64,000 nt of DNA, taken from contig NZ_BNDT01000003.1 of assembly GCF_014905395.1 (NCBI RefSeq), positions 1 through 64,000 on the forward strand, read 5' to 3'. This DNA comes from Lactococcus taiwanensis (GTDB taxonomy: Bacteria > Bacillota > Bacilli > Lactobacillales > Streptococcaceae). Both the position numbers and the translations under genes were made by a program. How positions within the stretch are numbered: position 1 is the stretch's first letter; each line of letters opens with the position of its first letter. The notes below the pieces were generated by a model. That model saw only the letters and a program-made list of their open reading frames with translations, ran no database searches and had not been told where the DNA came from. This document shows positions 55,717 through 63,548 of this stretch, in pieces.

Positions 55717-56976
55717 ATGATAGAAGAACTTGGGGCAAAAGTAAAAGAAGCAAGCAAGTGCCTTGCGAAGTTACCTACTGCTGATAAAAATAATTTTTTG
55801 CGCCAATTAGCAGAAGCTTTGCTTGCTAATGAAGTACGGATTTTAGGTGAAAATCAAAAAGATTTAGCGCGCGCAAAAGAGCATGGCATCTCCGAGATTA
55901 TGGTAGATCGCTTACGTTTAGATCACAAACGAATTGAGGCTATGGCGATAGGTTTACGTCAAGTAGCTGATTTGCCAGATCCAATCGGGCAAGTGATGCA
56001 AGGTTTCACAAATTTAGAAGGTTTAAAAATCATACAGAAGCGCGTGCCTCTGGGAGCAGTCGGCATGATTTTTGAGAGTCGTCCGAACGTCACCATTGAT
56101 GCTTTTTCGCTTTGTTTTAAAACAGGGAATGCAGTTCTTTTGCGAGGTGGTTCTGATGCACTACACACGAATCTTGTTTTGGTTGAGATTATTAAGGAAA
56201 ATCTTATTAAAAGTGGACTGACAGCTTCGTCAGTAGAACTTTTAGCTGATACAAGTCATGCAGAAGCTGAAAAAATGATGCAAGCGGACCAATTTCTTGA
56301 TGTGCTCATCCCGCGAGGCTCAGCCCGCTTAATTAATACGGTCAAGGCGAAAGCCACAGTCCCTGTAATTGAGACTGGAGTTGGAAATTGTAGCATCTAT
56401 GTGGATGAATCTGCTGATCTGGAGATGGCTGTTAATATTGTTATTAATGCAAAAACACAACGTCCGAGCGTCTGCAATGCGGCAGAAAGTCTGGTGATCC
56501 ATCGTCAAGTTTTGAATGAATTTCTACCCAAATTATACGAAGCGATCAGGCAAGTTCATCCCACAGAGTTTCGGGCTGATGAGCGGGCACTGACCGCCCT
56601 GTCAGCAGTGAAAAATCCTCAGAATATTGTGCCAGCTACTGACGAAGATTATGGTACAGAATTTCTTGATTATATTTTATCTGTCAAAACGGTCGATACT
56701 TTAGAAGAAGCTATTGAACATATTAATCGATATTCAAGTCGACACTCAGAAGCAATCGTCACTCGAGATTACTTTAATGCCCAAAAGTTTCAGGATGAAA
56801 TTGATGCAGCAGCAGTTTATGTGAATGCCTCAACACGTTTTACGGATGGTTTTGTTTTTGGACTTGGTGCAGAAATCGGAATTTCCACTCAGAAATTGCA
56901 TGCACGAGGTCCGATGGGACTTGAGGCCCTGACTTCAACAAAATTTTACATCGATGGAACGGGACAAGTTCGTTAA
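55717..56976 (+). CDS. proA: Glutamate-5-semialdehyde dehydrogenase
   Basis: ProA (419 residues) reduces glutamyl phosphate to the semialdehyde. The aldehyde-dehydrogenase fold shows the NADPH region [14 protein letters not shown] and the catalytic Cys in [12 protein letters not shown] (near residue 255). GGTACGAAG precedes the ATG. It forms an operon with proB. Two exact palindrome copies lie inside, read LTASSV and LTALSA. Confidence 0.95.
   Translation: MIEELGAKVKEASKCLAKLPTADKNNFLRQLAEALLANEVRILGENQKDLARAKEHGISEIMVDRLRLDHKRIEAMAIGLRQVADLPDPIGQVMQGFTNLEGLKIIQKRVPLGAVGMIFESRPNVTIDAFSLCFKTGNAVLLRGGSDALHTNLVLVEIIKENLIKSGLTASSVELLADTSHAEAEKMMQADQFLDVLIPRGSARLINTVKAKATVPVIETGVGNCSIYVDESADLEMAVNIVINAKTQRPSVCNAAESLVIHRQVLNEFLPKLYEAIRQVHPTEFRADERALTALSAVKNPQNIVPATDEDYGTEFLDYILSVKTVDTLEEAIEHINRYSSRHSEAIVTRDYFNAQKFQDEIDAAAVYVNASTRFTDGFVFGLGAEIGISTQKLHARGPMGLEALTSTKFYIDGTGQVR
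56218..56233. repeat. CTGAC-N6-GTCAG palindrome, exact, intragenic
   Basis: The core is AGCTTC. It is in proA and is read as LTASSV. Confidence 0.95.
56590..56605. repeat. CTGAC-N6-GTCAG palindrome, exact, intragenic
   Basis: The core is CGCCCT. It is in proA and is read as LTALSA. Confidence 0.95.
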
Positions 56977-56987
56977 TTTTCTTAAAA

Positions 56988-57023
56988 TAAAAACTCACTT
57001 CGGCTAGAAAGTGAGTTTTTTTT
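56988..57023 (+). terminator. Terminator of proBA
   Basis: AAAACTCACTT and AAGTGAGTTTT form an 11-bp stem with T run. Confidence 0.9.
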
Positions 57024-57024
57024 A

Positions 57025-57040
57025 CTGACAGAGCTGTCAG
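57025..57040. repeat. CTGAC-N6-GTCAG palindrome, exact
   Basis: The core is AGAGCT, extended to TTA...TAA. It lies between the proBA terminator and the 3' end of the convergent CDF gene. Confidence 0.95.
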
Positions 57041-57052
57041 TAACTTTGTAGC

Positions 57053-57982
57053 TTAAAGAACTGAGCCTTTTTCATATTTGAGGTGGGTCAAATGTTCAGA
57101 TGTTGTTTCGTCAAGCTCAATAGCTGACTGACAGACTTTATTGCTTTCCAGAACTTGGCGTACTGCGATTTTTGCGGCAGTAAATTCGACGTCATCAGGG
57201 ATGAGAATATGGATCATCGCAGCATTTTGTTCGCCATCGATTGACCAAATGATAAGTTGTGTTACTGCGCGAACTTCTGGTAATTGTTCCAGTTCAATCA
57301 ACAAACGACTGTAATCAATATCTTCAGGAACAGATTCTAGTAAAATACGCAGCGTCCCCCAAAATTTAGGGATGGCCTTCGTCAAAATGAAAAGTGCAAT
57401 TGCAATTGAGAGCAACGGATCAAGCCAATACCAGTCAACAAAATGGAGGGCAATAGAGACAATCAAAACGCCTAACCAACCTAGTACATCCTCTAACGCA
57501 TGAAGATTAAGGATGCTTTCGTTGCGTGAGGAGCCTCTGGCTAATAACCAAGCTCCAAAACCATTCGCTACAATGGCGAAAATAGCGAGTCCTAACATCC
57601 CCGTCGCTTTGACGGGCTGAGGGTCAAAAAAGCGAGGAACAGATTCAAAAAGGACGATAAAACTTCCGGTGATCAAGATGACACTCGTTAGGCTGGCGCC
57701 TAGAAGACTAAAGCGCTGATAACCAAATGAAAAGTGACGATCCTCTGCTCGTTTTGAAAATTTTTGGAAAAACCACGCCAGACCGATTGCTACAGCATCC
57801 TCCGTATCATGAACTGCATCAGACAGGATAGCCGTCGAATTAAACAAAAAACCGAAGATAAATTCGAGGATAGCAAAGAAAAAATTCAGGATAAAAACAA
57901 TCGTTACATTTTGCGAAACCAGATGTTCAAGTGTTTCATTCTGGGGTTCTTCTGGTTTAACGGATTTAAATTTCTTTCTCAC
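57053..57982 (-). CDS. Cation diffusion facilitator, zinc type
   Basis: This 309-residue CDF exporter has six hydrophobic segments and a cytoplasmic C-terminal domain (about 215-300). The transport site is HxxxD on helix 2 (AVHDTED) and HxxxD on helix 5 (NLHALED), the pattern of Zn2+ exporters such as CzcD/ZitB. It overlaps the preceding ArsR gene by 17 bases, so sensor and pump are one operon. Its expression should rise with metal excess. Confidence 0.9.
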   Translation of the reverse strand: MRKKFKSVKPEEPQNETLEHLVSQNVTIVFILNFFFAILEFIFGFLFNSTAILSDAVHDTEDAVAIGLAWFFQKFSKRAEDRHFSFGYQRFSLLGASLTSVILITGSFIVLFESVPRFFDPQPVKATGMLGLAIFAIVANGFGAWLLARGSSRNESILNLHALEDVLGWLGVLIVSIALHFVDWYWLDPLLSIAIALFILTKAIPKFWGTLRILLESVPEDIDYSRLLIELEQLPEVRAVTQLIIWSIDGEQNAAMIHILIPDDVEFTAAKIAVRQVLESNKVCQSAIELDETTSEHLTHLKYEKGSVL

Positions 57983-58268
57983 TTTCTCCTCCTTGCTCGT
58001 TTAAATGCTCGGCAACATCTTTTAAAAGATGAAGAATATGACGGTCATATAGACAATAAGTGACAGTTTTTCCTTGTTTTTCATTAGTTAGAATACGGGC
58101 ACTTTTAAGTAGTTTTAACTGTTGACTCACCAAAGATTGTGAGAGTTCTGTCTGCTGAACTATTTCATTTACCGTCAAATTATCAGAGGCGAGGCTGGAA
58201 ATTATCTTCAGGCGCCCTTCATTTGAGAAAAGTTTAAAAAAATCAGCAAGTGCTTTTTCATTCATCAT
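57966..58268 (-). CDS. ArsR/SmtB family zinc-sensing repressor
   Basis: This 100-residue winged-helix repressor has the recognition helix in ELSQSLVSQQLKLLKSA. The alpha-5 metal site is D75-x-H77-x10-H88-x2-E91, the arrangement of SmtB-type zinc sensors (CzrA has His in place of the last Glu). It lies upstream of and overlaps the CDF exporter, and a 28-bp perfect palindrome covers its promoter, so autoregulation is expected. The start could be either of two adjacent ATGs (MMNEK). Confidence 0.9.
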   Translation of the reverse strand: MMNEKALADFFKLFSNEGRLKIISSLASDNLTVNEIVQQTELSQSLVSQQLKLLKSARILTNEKQGKTVTYCLYDRHILHLLKDVAEHLNEQGGESEKEI

Positions 58269-58270
58269 AT

Positions 58271-58298
58271 AAACATATTATAATATTATAATATGTTT
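58271..58298 (-). promoter_or_regulatory. Operator/promoter of the zinc sensor operon
   Basis: AAACATATTATAAT is followed directly by its exact inverse complement, a 28-bp perfect palindrome that includes a TATAAT on each strand. It lies directly upstream of the ArsR start and fits the dyad operators of SmtB/CzrA repressors. Confidence 0.75.
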
Positions 58299-58316
58299 GT
58301 CAAGCGAGAATTAACT

Positions 58317-58356
58317 ATTCCAGAAAGGAATAAAAAGGAAGAAAAATTGAATTGAT
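58317..58356 (+). promoter_or_regulatory. LysR-type box and promoter block, copy 1 (DUF554)
   Basis: ATTCC-AGAAA-GGAAT (58317-58331) and AAAATTGAATTGAT (58343-58356) recur with identical 26-base offset before lpdC. ATTCC-N5-GGAAT has the size of a LysR T-N11-A box. Confidence 0.75.
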
Positions 58357-58431
58357 AGCGTTCAATAAAATTGCTACAATTTAAACGTTGTTAAATAACG
58401 TTTATTAATAAATATTCGAAAGGGGCTTATT

Positions 58432-59163
58432 ATGCCAACAGGTATCATTATTGATGCGCTTGCCGTTTTACTCGGTGGATTAATTGGGGGTGGGATTGGA
58501 AAATATATTCCAGATGATTTTAAAGTCAAGATGAACATGATTTTTGGAGTCTCCTCTCTCGTCATGGGAACTTATGCTATCGCTCCAATGAAAAACATGG
58601 CGGCAGTCATTTTTGCTGTAATTTTAGGAACGTTACTCGGAGTAATTATCCATTTGGGGCATCTAGTTGATAAAGGGGCAATGGCTATGCAAGGTTTGAT
58701 TTCAAAAATCATGCCTAATAGCGGTTCTACTTTAAATGAGGAGGATTTCAAAGCTCAGCTTGTCACAATTACAGTCCTCTTTTGTGCTTCGGGAACAGGT
58801 ATTTTTGGATCGATCCTCAATGGTTTCACTGGAGATTCTTCAATACTAGTGGCTAAGGCCATTCTTGACTTTTTCACAGCAATGTTCTTTGCTATTGAAC
58901 TCGGCTATGTAGCAGGCTTTATTGCGATTCCCCAATTTATTTTCTTCATGATTCTGTTTTTTGCAGGAAGCTGGATTTATCCTTTGACTACTCCAACGAT
59001 GATCTTTGACTTTAAGGCAGCTGGTGGGGTGTTGATGTTGGCAACAGGATTTAGAATGTTAAAACTCAAGATGTTTCCCTTGGCTGATATGCTTCCAGCG
59101 CTCATCTTGGTCTTTCCATTGAGCTGGTTGTGGACAAATGTGATTAATGTGATTTTAAAATAG
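58432..59163 (+). CDS. DUF554 membrane protein
   Basis: The predicted 243-residue protein has about six to seven hydrophobic segments and the DUF554 (YdfK/YqgA) N-terminal pattern IIDALAVLLGGLIGGGIGKYI. The function of the family is unknown; transport is a common guess. GAAAGG precedes the ATG. Its promoter region shares a two-part sequence block with the lpdC promoter, suggesting regulation by the adjacent LysR protein and a role linked to phenolic acids. Confidence 0.87.
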   Translation: MPTGIIIDALAVLLGGLIGGGIGKYIPDDFKVKMNMIFGVSSLVMGTYAIAPMKNMAAVIFAVILGTLLGVIIHLGHLVDKGAMAMQGLISKIMPNSGSTLNEEDFKAQLVTITVLFCASGTGIFGSILNGFTGDSSILVAKAILDFFTAMFFAIELGYVAGFIAIPQFIFFMILFFAGSWIYPLTTPTMIFDFKAAGGVLMLATGFRMLKLKMFPLADMLPALILVFPLSWLWTNVINVILK

Positions 59164-59188
59164 AAATGAGTGTAAGCTCATTTTTTTT
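59164..59188 (+). terminator. Terminator of the DUF554 gene
   Basis: AATGAG-TGTAAG-CTCATT followed by T8. Confidence 0.85.
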
Positions 59189-59215
59189 ATAAAAATTTTA
59201 AGCTATAATAGGCAT

Positions 59216-60088
59216 ATGGATATAAGAAAAATAGAATTTTTTGTTGATTTAGCAAAGACTTTGGATTATACAGAAACCGCAGAACGGCTCTTTACTACGC
59301 AAGGGAATGTCTCGAAAGGAATTATTGCCTTGGAAAAAGAGCTTGGTGTGCGTTTATTTGATCGTGCTCATCGAAAAATTACGATTTCAGAAGAAGGAAA
59401 CCTAGCCTTAGGTTATGCTCAACGCCTTTTAAAAGATTATCAGGAGCTTCAAAAAGTACTCAAAGGCTATAAAAAGCAACAAGAACAGCACTTGACAATC
59501 TTTTTTATTCCTACGGCACCTGATTATCAAGGTTTTGGAAAAATTTCAGCATTTATTAAAGCTCATCCTGAAATTGATGTAGAATTAAAGGAAACAGAAG
59601 CCAATGCTATCGAATACTGTTTAGAACAGGAAAACAACGCAGTTGCTTTTGCAAGGACTTGGGAGTCTGCGCCAAAAGATAGGTGGCTTTTGAAAACAGA
59701 AGCGGATGAATTTGCTGTTATCCTTCCTAAAACTCACCCCCTTGCTGAGCATGAGGAAATTCAAATTGAAGAGCTTCAAGGGATACCTTTTTTGCTTCAA
59801 AATGAAAGTTCTTTGATCTACCAGAAAGTCGAAGAACTTTGCCACCAAGCTCATTTTGAACCCGAGGTCGCCTATACCGGCGTTCGAGTGGAAATTCTCA
59901 TGAAAATGGTTGAAAAAGAGATGGGAGTAAGTATATTGATGAGAAAAAGTGTTGAGCACCAACTTAGTGATAAAGTTGTACTCCGTCCGCTCACTCCTAA
60001 TAAAACAAGCCATTTATCTTTCATTGCAAAGAAAAATCAAGAAGTTGCCGTGCTTAAAACGTTTTGGGACTATATTCAAACCCATTAA
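59216..60088 (+). CDS. LysR-type regulator of the lpd/DUF554 genes
   Basis: This 290-residue LysR-family regulator has the N-terminal winged helix (FVDLAKTLDYTETAERLFTTQGNVSK, residues 9-34, given in parts: FVDLAKTLDY and TQGNVSKGI) and a C-terminal inducer-binding fold. In L. plantarum a LysR protein (TanR) controls gallate-tannin metabolism, a plausible parallel. TATAAT (59204-59209) ends seven bases before the ATG without a ribosome site, so it may be leaderless. It lies between its two likely targets. Confidence 0.87.
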   Translation: MDIRKIEFFVDLAKTLDYTETAERLFTTQGNVSKGIIALEKELGVRLFDRAHRKITISEEGNLALGYAQRLLKDYQELQKVLKGYKKQQEQHLTIFFIPTAPDYQGFGKISAFIKAHPEIDVELKETEANAIEYCLEQENNAVAFARTWESAPKDRWLLKTEADEFAVILPKTHPLAEHEEIQIEELQGIPFLLQNESSLIYQKVEELCHQAHFEPEVAYTGVRVEILMKMVEKEMGVSILMRKSVEHQLSDKVVLRPLTPNKTSHLSFIAKKNQEVAVLKTFWDYIQTH

Positions 60089-60097
60089 ATCTCAACT

Positions 60098-60137
60098 ATT
60101 CCAAAATGGAATAAGGCCTTCCCAAAATTGAATTGAT
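60098..60137 (+). promoter_or_regulatory. LysR-type box and promoter block, copy 2 (lpdC)
   Basis: ATTCC-AAAAT-GGAAT (60098-60112) and AAAATTGAATTGAT (60124-60137) repeat the block before the DUF554 gene. The flanking AACT and A are shared too. Confidence 0.78.
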
Positions 60138-60190
60138 TTCCCTTCATAAAGCCCTTAAAATAAAGTTATCAAAATAAATGGAGGGTTCAA

Positions 60191-61666
60191 ATGAGCAATC
60201 AACCTTGGGACTTGCGCAAAGTCCTTGATGAATTAAAAGAAATTCCAGATCAATATCATGAAACAGATGTGGAAGTTGATCCTGAAGCAGAGTTATCAGG
60301 CGTCTTTCGGTATATTGGAGCAGGAGGGACAGTTGAACGTCCAACAAAAGAAGGACCTGCGATGATGTTCAATAAAATCAAAGGTTTTCCAGGTGCCCGT
60401 GTTTCTATCGGTACCATGGCTAGTCGTCGCCGAGTAGGACAAATCCTTCACAGTGATTGGAAAACGTTAGGACGTCATTTAAAAGAAGCGGTTGAAAATC
60501 CTGTTAAACCCGTTAAGGTTTCGAAAAACGAGGCTCCCGTCCAAGAGGTTGTTCATTTGGCGACAGATGCTGATTTTGATATTCGAAAATTGATTCCGGC
60601 ACCTACAAATACGCCTGATGATGCTGGTCCTTACATTACGATGGGGCTGGTACTTGGCTCTGACCCAGAAAAGACAATGTCTGACGTTACCATTCACCGG
60701 ATGGTTTTGGAAGACAAGGATACCATCGGGATGTATATTATGCCTGGTGGACGACATATTGGGGCCTTTCAAAAAATGTTTGAGGCTAAAAATGAGCCCA
60801 TGCCAGTAACAATTAATATTGGTTTGGATCCCGCTATCTATATCGGAGCAACTTTTGAACCACCAACAACTCCACTTGGTTACAATGAGTTGTGGTGTGC
60901 TGGAGCTCTACGGCAAGAACCTGTTCAAACCGTAGATGGTGTGGCTGTGAATGAAGTGGGACTTGCTCGCGCAGAATATGTCATTGAAGCAGAGATTTTA
61001 CCCAACACCACCATGCAAGAGGATATTAATACAAATACAGGCTATGCGATGCCAGAGTTTCCAGGATACAACGGGGCAGCCAATCCTGCGGTTAATGTTT
61101 TAAAAGTAAAAGCTGTAACGCATCGAAAAGATCGTCCTATCATGCAAACAACCATCGGTCCATCAGAAGAACACGTTTCTATGGCTGGTATCCCTACCGA
61201 AGCCTCAATTTTAGAGCTGACGGATAAAGCAATCCCAGGTCATGTTTTGAATGTTTACAATCCACCAGCAGGCGGTGGGAAGTTAATGACCATCATGCAA
61301 GTTAAAAAATTCTCTGTTAATGATGAGGGGATACAACGTCAAGCGGCTATTCTTGCCCTCTCTGCTTTTAAAGAATTAAAAACGGTTATTTTAGTGGATG
61401 AAGATGTGGATATTTTTGACATGAATGATGTCGTATGGACACTTAATACACGTTTCCAAGGGGATCAAGATGTAATCGTCATTCCAGGAATGCGTAATCA
61501 CCCACTGGATCCTTCAGAGCGTCCAGAGTACGATCCGAAATCTATTCGGGTGCGTGGAATGAGTTCAAAAACAATTTTGGATGGAACATATCCTTATGAT
61601 ATGAAAGAGGTCTTTAAGCGTGCCCCCTTCATGAAAGTTGAGGACTGGGAAAAATACTTGAAATAA
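60191..61666 (+). CDS. lpdC: UbiD-family phenolic acid decarboxylase, catalytic subunit
   Basis: This 491-residue UbiD-type decarboxylase uses prenylated FMN to decarboxylate aromatic acids. The pattern fits gallate/hydroxybenzoate decarboxylases (LpdC): the C-terminal half holds YNELWCAGALRQEPV and the central region IMPGGRHIGAFQKM. The adjacent ubiX-like and lpdD-like genes complete the three-subunit set. GGAGGG precedes the ATG. The aromatic substrate (gallate, protocatechuate or vanillate) is inference from gene order. Confidence 0.9.
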   Translation: MSNQPWDLRKVLDELKEIPDQYHETDVEVDPEAELSGVFRYIGAGGTVERPTKEGPAMMFNKIKGFPGARVSIGTMASRRRVGQILHSDWKTLGRHLKEAVENPVKPVKVSKNEAPVQEVVHLATDADFDIRKLIPAPTNTPDDAGPYITMGLVLGSDPEKTMSDVTIHRMVLEDKDTIGMYIMPGGRHIGAFQKMFEAKNEPMPVTINIGLDPAIYIGATFEPPTTPLGYNELWCAGALRQEPVQTVDGVAVNEVGLARAEYVIEAEILPNTTMQEDINTNTGYAMPEFPGYNGAANPAVNVLKVKAVTHRKDRPIMQTTIGPSEEHVSMAGIPTEASILELTDKAIPGHVLNVYNPPAGGGKLMTIMQVKKFSVNDEGIQRQAAILALSAFKELKTVILVDEDVDIFDMNDVVWTLNTRFQGDQDVIVIPGMRNHPLDPSERPEYDPKSIRVRGMSSKTILDGTYPYDMKEVFKRAPFMKVEDWEKYLK

Positions 61667-61710
61667 GTGGGGGGAGAGTAGAGCGATAGGCTTTCTCTTA
61701 AGGTAAAAGA

Positions 61711-62280
61711 ATGAAAAAAAAGATAGTTATTGGTGTTTCAGGTGCCTCGGGATCTATTTATGCGATTCGCTTGCTTCAAGTATTAAAAGAAATACCTGAA
61801 GTTGAGGTTCATGGAACAGTGAGTGACTGGGCTTATGAAAATATTCGACTTGAAACAAATTTGAAAAAAGTTGAAGTTAAGGCTTTGTTTGATGTATATT
61901 ACAATGCACGCGATATGGGAGCTAGTATTGCGAGCGGAAGTTTTCTCCATGATGGGATGGTAGTAGTACCTAGCAGTATGAAAACTGTTGCTGCGATTGC
62001 GCATGGTTATTCAGATAATTTGATTGCAAGAAGTGCGGATGTTTGTTTAAAGGAAGGAAGAAAACTGCTCCTTGTTCCAAGAGAAACACCACTTTCTACA
62101 CTTCATTTGGAAAATTTATTAAAACTATCACAAATGGGGGTTCGTATTATTCCTCCAATGCCTGCTTTTTACAATCATCCTGAAACGATTGAGGACATTG
62201 TTAACCATACTGTTATGAAGATTATGGATCAGCTAGAAATTGAAAATCATTTATCAAGAAGGTGGACAGAAGATGCCTGA
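61711..62280 (+). CDS. lpdB: UbiX-like flavin prenyltransferase
   Basis: This 189-residue UbiX/Pad1-type enzyme makes the prenylated FMN cofactor for the neighbouring UbiD decarboxylase. The flavin motif GVSGASGSIYAIRLL lies at residues 7-21, and PSSMKTVAAIAHGYSDNL and RETPLSTLHLENLLKL are typical. It starts 44 bases after lpdC and overlaps lpdD by eight bases. Confidence 0.92.
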   Translation: MKKKIVIGVSGASGSIYAIRLLQVLKEIPEVEVHGTVSDWAYENIRLETNLKKVEVKALFDVYYNARDMGASIASGSFLHDGMVVVPSSMKTVAAIAHGYSDNLIARSADVCLKEGRKLLLVPRETPLSTLHLENLLKLSQMGVRIIPPMPAFYNHPETIEDIVNHTVMKIMDQLEIENHLSRRWTEDA

Positions 62281-62704
62281 AATGAAACAGTTTGAAGCAA
62301 TTGAGAATGATTTTATCCTCACAGCTAACCTTAGGGTGATCGGTACAGATGTTGTGATAAGTATTGAAGGAGGAACTCACCCCCATGTTGGTGCGGTTAC
62401 TATGCTGACCGCTAGTGAAAAATTAACAACGCATACCTTTCCAAGCCATGATGGGCGCCGTCATAAAGATGGTGCTTTAGGAGAGAATGTGGCCCATATT
62501 TTGCAAGACGTTTTGCAGGGAAGTGCAACGATAACTGCGGGCGTTCATTTTGATGGTATTTCTTGGGAAGGAATCCAAGTTTGTCTGGAGTTAAGTAAGA
62601 AACTTGGGATGCAGCTCAGGACATATCTTCAAGCGTACGAGTATGGAGGAAGTGCTCCGCTCTATCAAAAGCTTCCTCCGAAAGAGCAGTGCTCGGAAAA
62701 ATAA
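62273..62704 (+). CDS. lpdD: LpdD-like accessory subunit of the decarboxylase
   Basis: This 143-residue protein matches the LpdD accessory family, thought to act as a prenylated-flavin chaperone. GGTHPHVGAVTML and SHDGRRHKDGALGE are conserved-looking. The ATG at 62273 follows AAGAAGGTGG within lpdB and gives an eight-base overlap; an in-frame ATG at 62240 lacks a ribosome site. It ends the lpd operon. Confidence 0.85.
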   Translation: MPEMKQFEAIENDFILTANLRVIGTDVVISIEGGTHPHVGAVTMLTASEKLTTHTFPSHDGRRHKDGALGENVAHILQDVLQGSATITAGVHFDGISWEGIQVCLELSKKLGMQLRTYLQAYEYGGSAPLYQKLPPKEQCSEK

Positions 62705-62708
62705 ATTT

Positions 62709-62737
62709 TTGACAAATTTTGAAATCTTTGCTATAAT
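62709..62737 (+). promoter_or_regulatory. Consensus promoter of pyrR
   Basis: TTGACA and TATAAT are separated by exactly 17 bases, a full sigma-A consensus. Confidence 0.92.
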
Positions 62738-62753
62738 CGTTCTAACCTTTAAG

Positions 62754-62861
62754 AGTGTCCAGAGAGGCAGGCAAGGTCAGAAATAAAAATGTAATTTAAT
62801 GGTGGAGACTATCCACTTTCTGATACTATACCTGCATTCTCTTGGAATGCAGGATTTTTTT
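62754..62861 (+). promoter_or_regulatory. PyrR-binding attenuator
   Basis: GTGTCCAGAGAGGCAGGCAAGG, begun at 62755, is the conserved PyrR-binding loop (consensus GTCCAGAGAGGCT). The region can fold into an antiterminator (GTCAGAAA with TTTCTGAT) or into the terminator CCTGCATTC-TCTTG-GAATGCAGG plus T7 (62831-62861). PyrR with UMP should favour termination. Confidence 0.93.
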
Positions 62862-62947
62862 ATGCTTGATGAGCAGCTTGCCTATGGAGAAGTCAGCCAA
62901 AACACTTTTGAAGCAAGACCACATAATTAATAGTGTTCTGTCAGTTA

Positions 62948-62963
62948 CTGACAGAGCTGTCAG
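62948..62963. repeat. CTGAC-N6-GTCAG palindrome, exact
   Basis: The core is AGAGCT. It lies between the attenuator and the pyrR ribosome site. Confidence 0.95.
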
Positions 62964-62978
62964 AAGAAAGGAGCCGGG

Positions 62979-63500
62979 ATGGCTAAGAAAGAGATTATTG
63001 ATGAAATCACGATGAAACGTGCAATTACACGGATTACCTATGAAATCATTGAGCGTAATAAAGAATTAGACAAATTAGTCCTTATTGGAATCAAAACCCG
63101 TGGCGTTTATTTAGCTAAACGCATTCAAGAACGCTTGCAACAACTTGAAGGCTTGGAAATTCCATTTGGAGAGTTAGATACTCGTCCATTTCGTGATGAT
63201 AAACAAGCTCAGGAAGATACGACAGAAATTGACATGGATATCACTGATAAAGATGTAATTTTGGTTGATGATGTGCTCTACACTGGGCGGACAATCCGTG
63301 CAGCCATTGATGGCTTAGTCAAACTTGGTCGCCCAGCGCGCGTTCAATTGGCCGTGCTTGTAGACCGGGGACATCGTGAATTGCCGATTCGTGCAGACTA
63401 TGTCGGTAAAAATATCCCAACAGCTCGTGGCGAAGCCATTATTGTTCAGATGAACGAACATGATGGTGCAGATAGTATTTTAATCAAACGTGAAGATTAA
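62979..63500 (+). CDS. pyrR: Pyrimidine operon regulator / uracil phosphoribosyltransferase
   Basis: PyrR (173 residues) is an RNA-binding attenuator protein with UPRTase activity. The PRPP-binding motif [18 protein letters not shown] lies at about 91-108. AAAGGAG precedes the ATG, and the mRNA leader contains its own binding site, so it is autoregulated. pyrP follows after 48 bases, as in other lactococci. Confidence 0.95.
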   Translation: MAKKEIIDEITMKRAITRITYEIIERNKELDKLVLIGIKTRGVYLAKRIQERLQQLEGLEIPFGELDTRPFRDDKQAQEDTTEIDMDITDKDVILVDDVLYTGRTIRAAIDGLVKLGRPARVQLAVLVDRGHRELPIRADYVGKNIPTARGEAIIVQMNEHDGADSILIKRED

Positions 63501-63508
63501 AAAACGCA

Positions 63509-63524
63509 CTGACCAGCCTGTCAG
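63509..63524. repeat. CTGAC-N6-GTCAG palindrome, exact
   Basis: The core is CAGCCT. It lies between pyrR and pyrP. Confidence 0.95.
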
Positions 63525-63548
63525 TAGACGGATAGCAAGGAGAAAACA

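Noticed and set aside
62862-62930. 22-codon frame after the pyrR attenuator
   Set aside because: It starts in the T run of the terminator without a ribosome site and resembles no leader peptide.
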